From Phlegmacium glaucopus (taxonomy: Eukaryota; Basidiomycota; Agaricomycetes; Agaricales; Cortinariaceae), in contig MU130379.1 of the NCBI GenBank assembly GCA_015039465.1, positions 688,743 through 752,742 of the forward strand: 64,000 nucleotides of DNA. The letters are read 5' to 3'. Below, piece after piece: positions 26,401-38,390 of the stretch. Each line of letters begins with the position of its first letter. Position 1 is the first letter of the stretch. Both the position numbers and the translations under genes were made by a program. The notes beneath the pieces are model-generated. The model saw nothing but the letters and a program-made list of their open reading frames with translations. It did not search any database and had not been told where the DNA came from.

Positions 26401-27191
26401 AGGAAAAATGATTTTGACACCTTTAGTGCATCCTGGTGCATTGACCATCTGGATTAAATCATATCAGGAGGCCCTGGGAGTCCCTTAGAATTTATTTAGA
26501 ATTTATGAATTTTCATATAGAATGTTTAACCCCTGTGTCCAGGAAAGTATTTTGCAATTTTCTCAATAAGGAGAGCTGCTATTAATAGAATTTAAACATA
26601 TTCAGGGTCCTAAAACAATTCTCTACCATCTTTGAAAATTTCCTTTTTTGGAATCTTATGTAATCTACTCTGACCCATATGCTTCTATTGAGATCTTGAC
26701 GGTTGGCTGAGTCACACGGGATGTGGGGCTTGCCGTGTCACCAGTGAGGAACTGGCTCAGGTCTCGGCAGAACCATAGTTCGGTTCCGGGGACGGGCCTT
26801 GACCTGATTTGGGTGCTTTTGCCCCTGTTTGCCTCAGACACCTTCGTCCACTGTCGGCTCAGTTCGGCTTGCTAATGCCCCCTGTCCCCTTTCAATTAGA
26901 TCACTGCCAGAGCAGGACGGAACATGGCGCTTGGATGGTGCATCAATGGTGCTGAGTGTGATTGGGATCGAGGCCAAGACCACGACCCTGACCCCGATTC
27001 TGGCCAGCACTGACGACAGCAGCAGCTCTGTCGACATCGCTCGAGCTCCTGATCCTGATCAGGCTCGTCACCTTCACCTTCACCTGGGCTTTGTCCTTGC
27101 CCTCGGTTTTCTCACAATAACATCAATCTCGATCTCTTGCTTCTTCTGCCTCGTTCACAAACAGCTAGTGCTAGTAACAATAAATTCCATA

Positions 27192-28800
27192 ATGGACTCC
27201 TGCTGCAATGGTGGCCGTGGTGATGATCCCATGGATGTAGACATCAAGGAGGAGCTGATGCCGTTCCCACATGTCGTGGATGGCAAGATGGAGACCTGGC
27301 TCCTGGACATGTGAGTCGTCCCTTTTTGTTATCCTGACCTGACATGAGACGAGCTGCCCACTTACTTCAGCCTATTTTGATTTTCTGCCCAGAAACAAGC
27401 AGGACAAGATGACTCTCAGGGACTGGTGCTGTGGATTTGGCCTGCATTACTCTGGCAACAAGAAAGCCCTCAAGAACGAGCTGTGCACGTTTAGTCGGAA
27501 TCAGGCTGCATGGGATTGGTGCGTACATGTGTTTCTTTTATATATATTGTTTTGTTGTTACTTACTTTCACTTTCTTTTATATATATATATATATAATAG
27601 CATCCTTCCTGGAGCTCGTCGCACGCACAGAGGTCCCCGAATCGGCAGCAAGAGGACTTCCAAGAAGTCGTCTGCATCCCTTGCAGAGAGCCATTTCCCC
27701 GGTCAATAACGGGCTGTGCCTTGTGCACCAGCAATGCTCCTGACGCAGGCCGTACAACTTGCTGCATTGCAAGTTGTCAATGGCAAGGCTGACCTCGATT
27801 GGGTAAGTTATCTTGCTTTCTCCCACTTCCTGACCGTTTTACTGACCGTTAATAAACCCAGGCAAACAACATATTGAAAAGGTTCCCTCATATGGACAAG
27901 CCAGCCCATGATGTGTATCGAGCCCAAGCAGCTGGCCAGCATGTGGTGAGTACCGTATATTCATATATTTTTTTTACCTTATCTACATCTTTTTTTTTTT
28001 TAAACAGAACACATCTGCGCTCAACGACACCATCAACAGTGGTTTTGACGAGATAAAGGCCATCATCAAGGGACCATATCAATGCACTCTACCCGTGCTT
28101 CTTGCAAGCACCTCAACCCCTCAATATTCTTCGGCTGCCAGCACAACATTTGTCGAGCCTCAGCCCAGCGAATTGGAATCACCACCTGAGAACATTCAAG
28201 AGGATTCCCAAGCCACAATGATCTCCTCACCTAAAGCACGCACCCTTACACTCGGAAATAACACCACTCTCACATTCACTCCGGATGACGTCCCATTTCC
28301 ACCTGCGCCAACATTTGCTGACGATCTGCCTCGGCTCAACCAGATGTGGGACGACACATCAACAAATTGGGATGGACAGTCAGCCTTGCATATCAAGGAT
28401 GTTCCCATTGCCATCGTGGATTGGCCGTTTGTTTATGCAAGCTCAAAAGTTGACGGACCTTGGAAGTCAAGGCAGTGGAACATGTTGAAATCACATCATT
28501 CCGAATGGAAGGTTTGTCTTGATGATTTGCCAGTCTACTTTTCTGATGAGCCTACAAATACAGTACATTGTCCAACAATGGCGCGAAGGCTCTGAGGCCA
28601 ATTTCTGGAAGGAGTTCAGTGATTCGACAGGAACCAGAATGAATTACACAGCAATCATCAATTGGCTCAAAGCTCTGTGGGTAGAAGAGAACAGTTGGCT
28701 TACTGAGCAGGTGAAGAAAGAGTATGGTGATAGCTTTGCATCCACCTTCGTCTACAGGAAGAATGGGCAAGTGCACATCATGTGTAAGCTGACATCGCAA
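27192..28800 (+). CDS. SAP-like domain protein (mobile-element gene), spliced
   Basis: Exons I can support are 27192-27310, 27393-27518, 27601-about 27700, about 27732-27810, 27862-27949, 28009-28511 and 28564-about 28780. The third-to-fourth junction is unresolved because the simplest reading leaves a 30-nt intron. Residues of about 40-80 (MTLRDWCCGFGLHYSGNKKALKNEL) resemble a SAP DNA-binding motif. The next exon reads GARRTHRGPRIGSKRTSKK and is basic. The C-terminal part contains WNMLKSHHSEWK and YIVQQWREGSEANFWKEF. The gene converges on the tyrosine-recombinase gene, their 3' ends separated by about 100 bp. From memory, similar SAP-like proteins recur in Agaricomycete repeats. Its role is unknown; binding DNA is an inference from the SAP-like segment. 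Confidence 0.55.
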
Positions 28801-28920
28801 GGATGTATCAGAAATTACAGGCTGAGTGAGAGAGCAGTAGTGTCACATTCATTACAGTAGTCATTTGCTTGCTATTCTAATTACCCACATACATTTTCTA
28901 ATGGAAAATAATAATTCATT

Positions 28921-30872
28921 CTACAAGCAACAACAAGACCTTCCACAGTGAGGGCATCTAACTGTAGCAATACGTTTTGGGTTGAAGAATTCATCCCGGG
29001 ATTCTGTTGGGTCGTCACTCCAGGAAATCAGGTACTTTACAATTGTCATGTTAGAGAACTCTGTACTCCAGCCACCCCACTCACAGATCCTCCGAAGAAG
29101 CCAGCGTCAAACCGATGCTAGGTACTGACATCCTCCCCGTCGAAAGGAATGTGTTCCATAAGGGGTGAAGTTGACCTCAATCTCAGTGAGGTTGCGACGA
29201 AACATCTCTAGAAATTGGGCAGATGTCTCCGAAAAAAAAATAAAAAAATGATAAGGACTCATACCAAATTTAAAAGGATGAAAGAAGCAAACCTACCACT
29301 GCACTATCTCTCTCAGCGGGTCTACCAGCAGCCAGCTGGCAAAACAGAGTGCCAGAGGTGATCTTTGAGGCATGTATCCAGTCAGCCAAGGCACAAACAG
29401 GGCACATATAAGTTTCTTCTGGACCGAGAGGGTACAGAACAAATGGCTTGATATCTGTTGTACCGTTACAACAAGATGATAGATAGATAGGTAATATTTA
29501 CCTCCAAACTGATGTGTTTTATGGAAGGGCAGTGTCAGAGTGACCTTACCCTCCTCCTCCAATTCAATATGTTCCCTGCAAATTTTCAGGACCTCATCAA
29601 TGCGAAGCAAACACAAGTACGAAATTGTATAAACAGCCTGAACCAGCCGATGGTGGAACGGCCCCCCCCATGAACCAGCATTCCAACTGTTTGGTGCACA
29701 TTTTCTGACCTCCCAAAGCTCAGCTTGATAGTTGAAGTCATACAGCTTCTCCATCATTCCCTAAACACCATGTGAAAAGATGAAGGACAGGCAAAAACCT
29801 TGGGTTTACTCACTGGTGTCATCGCACAAGCACTGGTAGAGGTTTCACCTCCCTGAACCTAAGTACATCAGTAAGTTTGGGTTTTGCTATGGGTGCTATG
29901 GAGCACTGCCCAGCACTGTCAATCAAAGACCCTTTGCTATGTCACTATAGGTTGCTATGGGACTCTATATAGTGCTTGACAGCTCTTGGAAGTTTGCCAT
30001 AGTGCCATTTTTTGACCCTGAAAACCTGAATTTACTGATGTACCAGTAAAATAAAGTCAGACAGTCAAGAAAAAAATAATCCAGAAGGTCAAGCCCAAGG
30101 TCCTGACCTTACAGCGGTGCAAAGCAAGCATGTAGTCGGAAACCTCGGTAGAAATGGATGGATTTCTGACCATCACTCCCTGGGATTCATCCATTTGCCA
30201 AGACCGGTTGCCACAACCATAAAGCCTACCAAATGCATAGGTCATAGCGGCACACATTTTCTGGGCATGTGTATAGCCACTCCGGATTGTAGACAAACTT
30301 TTGTTGCTCCCGTCAAGATTGCAACTGTCACATCTTCAAAGTTGTTAGCCTCAACTCTTGAGCGGTTACAGGTACAGGTATAGAACTCACTCATTCATTA
30401 TCCAAGCAATAATGAATCGCGCAGAATCCTGAGGTGGACTCTTGCATAAGAATTCTTCCTTTGTCTTGATTAAGTTCTTTGAAATCAGGAAGGACATGCA
30501 TGCATCCACGAGGCTACAGAGTGAGATCAGTATCAATATCAATATCAAAACGGGAAGGCCAATAAAGAAGCCAGCAAAGGTTAGGACTTACCGCTGATAA
30601 CCTTTCTCAGTACGCTCCGATACTGCTTTTGAGGCCCCCGTAATTGTGTCAGACCATTGCAATGGCAAGCTGACAAGCCTTTCTCCATCATCAACTTTGA
30701 TTAAATCCTCTTCGGCAAGGTCTGGAACAGTGCCTTGCTCGTCTTCCATGTCCACAGCGATGTCATTGTCTTCAATCTCTCCTATCCTGTCAATTTTCGT
30801 AGAACCAGGAATACCTGCAAACGCAGGCAAGTCCAGCAGCAAGATAGCAGGGAGCTGACGTTGGGTAGGCAT
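28921..30872 (-). pseudogene. Crypton-type tyrosine recombinase (one in-frame stop)
   Basis: The proposed start is ATG at 30872 (MPTQRQLP). Exons read GYTHAQKMCAAMTYAFGRLYG in the N-terminal SAM-like part. The catalytic part has LLRIDEVLKI (first Arg), PYGTHSFRRGG (His-x-x-Arg), ICEWGGWSTEF (Trp) and MTIVKYLISW (nucleophilic Tyr), and ends HCGRSCCCL. Exon 1 is 30872-30592, exon 2 30513-30391, and exon 3 starts at 30324. Later exons cover about 29,870-29,820, 29,770-29,510, 29,460-29,300 and 29,240-28,921. TGA at 29109-29107 interrupts the frame between the His-x-x-Arg box and the Tyr. This architecture belongs to the Crypton-like recombinases of fungi rather than the DUF3435 captains. All catalytic residues are otherwise present. 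Confidence 0.8.
29866..30040. mobile_element. Small inverted-repeat element within the recombinase gene
   Basis: CATCAGTAAGTTTGGGTTTT at the left is matched by its inverted relative at the right (20 of 23 positions including the flank), with TA on each side. It lies in a roughly 230-bp interruption of the recombinase coding sequence between CKV and GGETSTSA, flanked by TCAGG on both sides. The interruption may be removed as an intron (donor GTCAGG, acceptor TTCAG) or may be a plain insertion. Confidence 0.5.
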
Positions 30873-32600
30873 GTGATGTTGTGATGTTGGGCAAAGAGAG
30901 AGGTGAATAAAGAAAGATGAAAGACGATGCACGTCTTATGTTCGTTTTCATACATGTTTCATATGACTAAAGACAAATGATTTGGCTATTAAATTAATAG
31001 ATTTTTGTGCACAAGGATGTCTAACTCACGCTTCAGAGAGCTAGGAAGCCTGTTGATGAACCAACTGTTGCTGATGAGGATCGGGCATGGCCACAGGGGC
31101 TTCCGATGGGTTTGTGACCACCAATGGTGGATTGCTCGTTGACGCATTTAGGAAACAGCCTTGGATTTGCAGGGGCTGGCATTGGATGAGGTTCACCTGC
31201 GCTGTGATGACTTGGAACTGGCCTGGAGCTGCTGGGCCAGGTGGAACCAGTCAGGCAAGGAAGGTGGGAGGAAATTGAGAGGTGGGAGAGTGGTGACAGT
31301 GATAGGGTGGGGAAAGACCTGGGGCGTGAGGAAAGACTTGTGGTTGAGGGATCTAGAGCTTCCTTGAGACGAGGAAGCAAGGAGCTACAAGCACATATAT
31401 TAGCAGTGAAGGGTGGAATGATCAAGGGGCTTACCTGATGGAGCTAGCTTGTTGAGCCAGGACAGAGGCAAGAACTACTGTTCTGCCTTCATGGCAGCCT
31501 AAAATTGTCAAGAAACTGTCTCTTCTCCTCAGTCAACCATCATTCCTCTGCAAGAAAACAGGCATGGTGGGCTAAGAACTGTCATTTTTAGCCTTTGAGA
31601 CAGCTTCATATTTCGATGGGCAAACCTTTTGCTAGCAACACACCAGAGCATTGGGCTTGAGCGAGTTGGCAAAATGCCCGTTCTGGGCAGGGTCAGATGG
31701 ACGTGACAGAGCTGCAGAGCTGGGTCAGTTCTTGAATCAGGTTCCACTTGGCGGTACCATTCGGCTATGTATAATAATATGTAGCAGGAACATACCTTCA
31801 TACCTTGGCAGGTGTATGTAACGCACTCAAAATTAAACGATGCCTCATTTTTGAGAGATTGGCAATTCTGCCTCATGTACTATCAGTGGCAGGCAGGCAA
31901 TATATAAGTTTATACATTGAACTCACCGCTGCTCTCAATTGGCCCCTCCTGTTGATGCCAGTCCTTTACCGACCACCATCCTCTTCACTACTACCACTAG
32001 CCAGAGCCAGCTTGATGACATACATCAGGACCTTGATCGAGGAAGAAGGACTCTTGGCGTCCTCCCACTTAACCGAGGATCGGTTTGCTCTTCTTGCGTG
32101 AGTGCTGTTGCCATTGCGCAGCGACTTTTTTCGTTTTGTTTTGAGTGGTTCTATGTCAATTGTGGATAAGTAGTCGATTCAAATCCAAGTCATCCAACTT
32201 ACAGATATGTCAGAGGTGCGACATGGTCTTGTCCCCTGTCCGAATCCACATCTTTTGTCACGTCGCATCTGAGCCCCATTCCTGTTCGGTTCCTTTTTTT
32301 GTTTGGTTCCAGGTTACATCCCTGGATGGTCCTGATCCAGCTTGCTTTTGGGCTTTACATTGTGTTGTGTGTGCACAGACAGTGACAGGCTGAGATCAGC
32401 AGAGAGTCGAGAGCGTGAGCTGAGCTGGTGCCAGAGTGCGTCCGGATGGGAGTGAGCAGCTTGGGACTATCACAGCTTACCTACACTGGTGACGCATGAT
32501 TGGAAACCGTTGCTTGGGTCGGTCGAAACTATACTTCTTATCTGTGATCATGTGACAATGGTCTGTGTGGAAAGAGGACAAACATGGGTACAAACATGGG
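30873..32600. other. Upstream half of the 8.2 kb element, no supported gene
   Basis: Open frames here are short and share no recognisable motif. The stretch should contain the promoter of the minus-strand recombinase gene. A G-rich segment (31,080-31,430) is open in several frames at once and is probably compositional. Confidence 0.4.
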
Positions 32601-33010
32601 TACAAACAAGTAGTCTAAGCAATTTACTTGGACTAAATCTTAGTAAGTCTGATCAGAATCTGATCAGAATCTGAGTAGTCCAAGCAATTTACTCGGACTG
32701 AACTCGGACTGGGCTCAGACTCAAAATTTGAAAATGGCTGGTGCTCCAGCCAAATTTGAGTCCAATCGGACTGCTTGGAATCTGATCAGACTCCGATTAG
32801 TCCGATCGGAATTAGTGGCTTAGTGTAAAGACCTCTCAAAAGACTAAAGTCAGCCTGGGCCCTGAGTAACTGAGTAATTAACAAAAGAGAGGGTCAAACA
32901 CACTAGTAGTATTTGTGCTTAGATCAGAGGAGTTTAGTGATTGTCAAGGGTTCTGTAACCCTCCATGGACCATGGCTCAGGGGTAGGGTACACAGGGGTA
33001 CAGGGTTTAG

Positions 33011-33614
33011 GGTTTTTATTGATATGTTGCCTGAGGCAACTTATAAAGTATTAGAAGAAGATACTGATGGTATGGCAAAAGGATCAGTGATAGTAGGAGA
33101 TCCTGTAATGCAGTATCTAAGTACTTTAGCACCAGGGGAAGAGCCTAAAGCAATTATTGTGGCTGAAGAGTCACAAGGGCTGAGAGTGGTATTTCCTTTG
33201 ATCAATGGAATGGGAGAAGAGGAGTCTGTCCTAGATCCAGGATCTCAGATAGTATCAATGTTGAAAGATATTGCTATATTAATGGGAATCACTTGGGATC
33301 CAGACATAACAGTGAAGATGCAGAGTGCAAATAGGACATTGGAGAATACCTTGGGATTAGCCAGGAATGTTCCTTTTAAGTTTGGCACAATCACTGTATA
33401 TTTACAAATACATGTGGTAGCAAATGCAGCATACAAGGTACTTTTGGGGAGACCTTTTGATACAGTCACAGAGAGTGAGGTGAAAAACACTAAAGATGGA
33501 AGTCAATCTTTAACATTGACTGATCCAAATACAGGAGAGAGGTGTGTAATGCATACTTATGAGAGAGGCAAAGCACCTACTGTATTGAAGAGAGCAATGA
33601 AACAGGATTTTTAG
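33011..33614 (+). CDS. Gypsy-1 aspartic protease region
   Basis: The frame reads IDMLPEATYKVLEED, then GSVIVGDPVMQYL, then the active-site region SVLDPGSQIVSM, and later YKVLLGRPFDTV, the typical C-terminal ILLGRP/LLGRP block of retropepsins. The active-site triplet is DPG instead of D-S/T-G. I recall DPG as common in a mushroom gypsy lineage, so it is not necessarily inactivating. The open frame extends upstream to 32,913, but residues before about 33,010 do not look like gypsy sequence. The pol frame follows 11 nt later in another frame, so expression as one polyprotein would need frameshifting, or the gap is a mutation. Confidence 0.75.
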
Positions 33615-33625
33615 AACTTGATGAA

Positions 33626-36600
33626 TTGATAGAGGATCAAGGAGAGATAGCTTTAATTCTTGAAGAAGTTGGTGAACAGTGGACAATTGGAGGCTATACT
33701 TTGCCAAGGAAGAGTGCTGATTTCAAATATGGGGAAATCAGAAATGCATTTTTAGCTCAGTCAATGAGTTGTCCTGTATTTGAAGATAGTGATAGAGAGA
33801 TACTATCTAAATATTTGGATAGAAGAACTTTGCCTGTGAGCTTAAATAGTCAAGAAATTGTGGGAGACATAAGAGATGTCTATAAATATAAGCCTGTGGC
33901 ATTGAAGACAAGGCCAGTGGTACAAGAGTTGCCTGCAGAGTTCAGAATCAAAAGGGAAATAATTGGAGATCCATTGGCAGAAATGCCTAAGTTGTCACCA
34001 AGCCCTCCAGATTTTGTACCCACAGGAAGATATACCCAAGAGAGAAAAGAGCAGTTTGACAAAGTGCATGAAGGAGATTTCCTACTTGCAGAAGAAAAGA
34101 AGTTGATGCACCATTTTATGATGTTGCAGAGTTATGGTTTTGCATGGGATGACACAGAAAGAGGAAAATTTAGGGAAGACTTCTTTCCACCAATTGATAT
34201 TCCAGTGATTCCACATAAACCATGGGGTGTACTTTACAGTCCCCCACGTTGTCCAGCCGGAGTCCAGCGGACTGCCAAAAGTCCGGTAAAAGTCCGGTGA
34301 GAGTCCGGTGAAAGTAGAAAAATGCCTGGACTGTATGTCTGGTCACAGTCCGCCAGACTTCCACCGGACATCTGCCGGACTTTTGATAGAATTTAGGGTT
34401 ATATTTAGATTTAGAGGTTAGGCTTAGGGTTATATTTAGATTTAGGGCTTAGGATTAATATTTAGGGATGGGGATATTTTCTGTCCGCGCGGTAGCGCGT
34501 TCTTAGGTTAGGAGGGGATACAGGGATGTTTTGTACTTCCACCGGACTTCCACCGGACTCTGACCGGACTCTGACCGGACTTTTCTGGAGTCCGGTCAGT
34601 CCGGCGGAATTCCAGCCGGACAATGTGGGGGAGTGTAAAGTCCTCACCATGGGTGTTGAAAAATATACCTATACCACCAGGATTGTATCCAGAAATCTGT
34701 AGGATTATCAAAGTGAAATTGGAGGCAGGAGTATATGAACCTTCAAATTCTTCTTACAGATCAAGATGGTTCTGTGTTTTGAAGAAAGATGGAAAAAGCT
34801 TGTGGTTAGTGCATAGCTTGGAACCTTTGAATGAAGTTACAATAGCACATTCAGGGGTACCACCTGCAACAGAAATGTTAGCAGCACAATTTGCAGGAAG
34901 GGCTTGTGGAGGGATGTTTGACTTATATGTTGGCTATGATGAAAGAACTTTAGCAGAGAGTTCTAGAGATCTAACAACATTTCAAACACCTTTTGGAGCA
35001 TTGAGATTGGTGACTTTACCAATGGGTTGGACAAATTCAGTACCAATATTTCATGATGATGTTACATTTATTCTACAACCAGAAATTCCAGATGTGACAG
35101 TTCCATATATTGATGATGTGCCAATAACAGGTCCTAAATCAAGATATGTAATGAAAGATGGTTCTTATGAAATGATTCCAGAAAATCCTGGTATTAGGAG
35201 ATTTGTCTGGGAGCATTTTCAGAATATCAATAGAGTAGTGCAGAGAATGAAGTACTGTGGAGGAACATTCTCTGGGCATAAATCTACACTATGTGCAGCA
35301 GAAATCACTGTAGTTGGTCATCGGTGTACTATGGAAGGTAGAATACCAGAACCAGACAGAGTTGGAGTGATACAGAGATGGGCAGCATGCAAGAGTGTGA
35401 CAGATGTCAGAATGTTTTTAGGAACAGTAGGAGTCTGCAGAGTGTTTATCAAAGATTTTTCAAAGCTAGCAGGTCCTTTGAACAGACTGTTGAGAATCAA
35501 TACACAGTTTGAATGGGGTCCTGAACAAGAGAAAGCTATGGCAGATTTAAAGGAAGCACTTTTAAATGCAGTTCCTTTGGGAAATATAGACTATGAAAGT
35601 GAAGGAACAGTGGTTCTAGCAGTGGACACATCTTATAGAGCTGTAGGGTTCTATATTTATCAGGAGAGTGTGGACTCTAAGAAAAAGACTTTTATAAAGT
35701 TTGGATCAATTACTTTAAATGAAAGAGAGGCACATTTCTCTCAGCCAAAAAGGGAATTGTTTGGACTTAAGAGAGCTTTAGAAGCAAGTGAATATTTGTT
35801 GATTGGTTGTTGCAAACTTGTTGTGGAGACTGATGCAAAATATATTCATGGGATGTTGAATCATCCAGAAATGGGACCAAATGCTACAATAAATAGATGG
35901 ATTGAGAAAATCCTTATGTTTCATTTTGAATTGAGACATGTAGCAGGAAAAACATTTGGACCAGATGGTCTGTCTAGAAGAGATAAACAGGCAGGAGATG
36001 AAGAATATCCACCAGATGAGGATTTGGCTGAAATTAATAAGCCACCAATCTTGAGGATAGAAGAAGGTTCTGAGCAACCTTTGGAATTTGATGAATTTAA
36101 AGCAGATATAGATACTAGAGGAGGGTATCTGCAAGAACTGGCACAGTCAGTTAGCTGTTTTGAAAAAGAGGTTATCAAAGCAGTCAAACAAAGACAGTTG
36201 GAAGGACTGGCAATGTTAAATAGAATTAGTCATGATTCTAACTCAATGGATGAACTTGAACAAGGACATTTGTTGATGTTTGTAAATCAGATGATTTTGC
36301 CTGATAAGGCTGAAATTGAAGTTGATGATACCTTGGTTTATCCAGAAGAGCAAAGAACAAAAGGAGGAAAATTACAAGATGAGAGATTACCATTATTGAA
36401 GGAATGGTTGAAAAATCCATTTGTGAAAGATCCTAGCCTTGATGAAAGAGAGTATAGAAATTTAGTAAGAACAGCTACTCATTTCTTTATGAGTAAAGAA
36501 GGCAGACTATATAGACGGGGTCTAGATAGTGCACATAAGCTGGTTGTAGAAAAGAATCAGAGGATGTATTTGATGAAAGCATCTCATGATAGTCTTGGGC

Positions 36601-37814
36601 ATAGAGGATTTTATGCTACAAAGACATTGATAGCAGAAAGGTTTTGGTGGCCAGAGATGGAGAGAGACATCAGCTGGTATTGCAAAACATGTGATATTTG
36701 TCAAAAGAGACAGAAATTGTTGGTGAAAATACCACCAATAGTTACACACACACCATCAATATTTCAAGTTCTGCATGCAGATACAATGCATATGTCACCA
36801 AAGTCAAATGGATGTGGACACATTCTTCATGGAAGATGTGGTATGACTTCTTGGATGGAGGGCAGAGCTGCGAGAGATGAAAATGGAAAGACAATTGCAA
36901 ATTGGTTGTTTGAAGACATTATTTGTAGATGGGGTTGTATTACAGAAATTGTCACAGACAATGGAGGTCCTTATAGATCAGCAGTGGGCTGGTTGGAACA
37001 GAAATATGGGATCAAAGGAATTAGAATTTCCTCCTATAATTCAAAAGCAAATGGAAAAATTGAAAGACCACATTGGGATGTACGCCAAATGTTGTATAAG
37101 GCAACAGGAGGAAATCCATCAAAATGGTTTTGGTTCTTTCATCATGTAATGTGGGCAGACAGAGTATCTATCAGAAAAGGATATGGGTGTTCACCATTCT
37201 TTATGGTTACAGGAGCTCATCCTATTTTACCTTTGGATATTCAAGAAGCTACTTGGCTGGTAGAACTTCCTGGAAGGATTTTATCTACAGCAGAATTAAT
37301 TGGCTACAGAGCAAAGGCTTTAGCAAAGCATAGACAGCATGTGATTGAAATGCGTCAACACATTGATCAAGGAAAAAGAGAGTGGCTTGTTAAATATGAG
37401 AGAGATAACAAGTCTACTATTAAAGATATGGATTTTAAACCAGGATCTTTGGTACTGGTGAGAAATACAGAAATAGAATCATCTTTGGACAAGAAGATGA
37501 AGCCAAGATACAATGGACCTATGATTGTGGTTTCAAGATCACTAGGGGGTTCATATGTAATTGCAGAAATGGATGGATCAGTGTTTCAACAGAAAGTAGG
37601 AGCATTTAGGGTAATACCTTATTTTGCAAGATCAGGGATAGAACTTCCAAAGAATATCTTAGATCTCATTGATGTGTCAAAATCTGGGTTGGAAAAATTG
37701 ATAGCATCTGAAGATGATAATGAAGTACCTGATAAAGACTTTGGCTTTGAAGAAGTCAGGTTAAGGTCAGACAGTGTAGAGTTTGAAGAAGATGAACTTG
37801 ATGACTCAATTTAA
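33626..37814 (+). pseudogene. Gypsy-1 pol: reverse transcriptase, RNase H, integrase, interrupted by a transposon
   Basis: The left part (33626-34226) reads to IPHKPW. The right part (34654-37814, inside a 1063-codon open frame) resumes [17 protein letters not shown] shows [17 protein letters not shown] and the catalytic box [10 protein letters not shown]. The RNase H-like domain contains [13 protein letters not shown] and [10 protein letters not shown]. The integrase zinc finger is H-D-S-L-G-H...CKTCDIC. Its DDE core has [17 protein letters not shown] and NGKIERPHW, followed by a chromodomain-less C-terminus. All catalytic residues are present. Removing 34227-34645 with one ACCATGGG copy gives one continuous frame of about 1,250 codons. 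Apart from that insertion pol is intact, so the copy was recently active. Confidence 0.88.
34227..34645. mobile_element. Small TIR-family element inside Gypsy-1 pol
   Basis: The left end is GTGTACTTTACAGTCCCCCA and the right end, reverse complemented, is GAGGACTTTACACTCCCCCA. ACCATGGG flanks both sides (34219-34226 and 34646-34653). Subterminal arrays use AGTCCGGTG on the left and CACCGGACT-type words on the right. The centre has TTAGGGTTATATTTAG repeats. Precise removal with one TSD copy rejoins the pol frame, proving the boundaries. It has no coding capacity of its own. Confidence 0.9.
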
Positions 37815-37861
37815 TTGGTCCAAATAAAAGTCTCTTTCACACAAAACTGGAGTTTTTAATT

Positions 37862-37878
37862 TCAGTTTGGGGGAGAAG
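37862..37878 (+). promoter_or_regulatory. Polypurine-tract-like motif directly after Gypsy-1 pol
   Basis: TCAGTTTGGGGGAGAAG follows AACTGGAGTTTTTAATT. The same 30-nt block occurs after the Gypsy-2 pol end (50,533-50,566). A second, similar tract occurs after the antisense gene. Confidence 0.5.
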
Positions 37879-38390
37879 AATAGAGAGACAGGACTATTTA
37901 TTTTGAAAAGTCACTATTTTAATTTTGTAGCTTAAGAGTTGCAAGTTTTATTGTAAGCAATTGCAAGGGGCAAGAGCTAAAAGTCATTGTAGCTTAAGAG
38001 TTACAAGGTTTATTATAAACAATTGAAAGGATAAAAGCTAAAGTAAAGTAGCTGAAGATCCTTAAGTAACAGTTGGTCTTTAACAACTGCTGACAAAAGG
38101 GTTTTGCAGTGAGTTTAAGAGCTAAAAAGAAGTTGAGGAAGTGCGGAAATTTGATGATGTAAGCACGTGATGCGTGTAGTGATGTGTGATGTTCCAAAAA
38201 CAGCGTTATTTTTCAAAAATGGAAAATTGTTACACTAACATCACACAATTTCTTAAATGGGAAAGTCATGACGTGACTTAAAATTTTCGAAATACAACAA
38301 AGAGTTTGTTTATTCATTTTGAATAAAGAGTAAAAGAGGGATATATAAGATGCTATTTAAGTATCTTAATAAAAATTGTAACAAAGAGAA

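Larger units (their letters stand above)
24646..32835. mobile_element. 8.2 kb terminal-inverted-repeat element carrying SAP-like and tyrosine-recombinase genes
   Basis: The left end is CAAGACTTTACACTCACCCA and the right end, reverse complemented, is GAGGTCTTTACACTAAGCCA. TCAAAAGA flanks both sides (24638-24645 and 32836-32843); the match extends to 9 bp if a terminal C is counted. Both subterminal zones (about 24,665-24,770 and 32,600-32,820) use the same private words, such as CTGATCGGACTCC and GAGTAGTCCAAG, which supports one element rather than two unrelated ends. Inside are the nested element 24916-25500, a + strand gene (27192-28800) and a - strand gene (30872-28921). No hAT, KDZ or MULE transposase is recognised. 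The interior may be cargo, or the recombinase may be the mobility gene. Confidence 0.7.
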
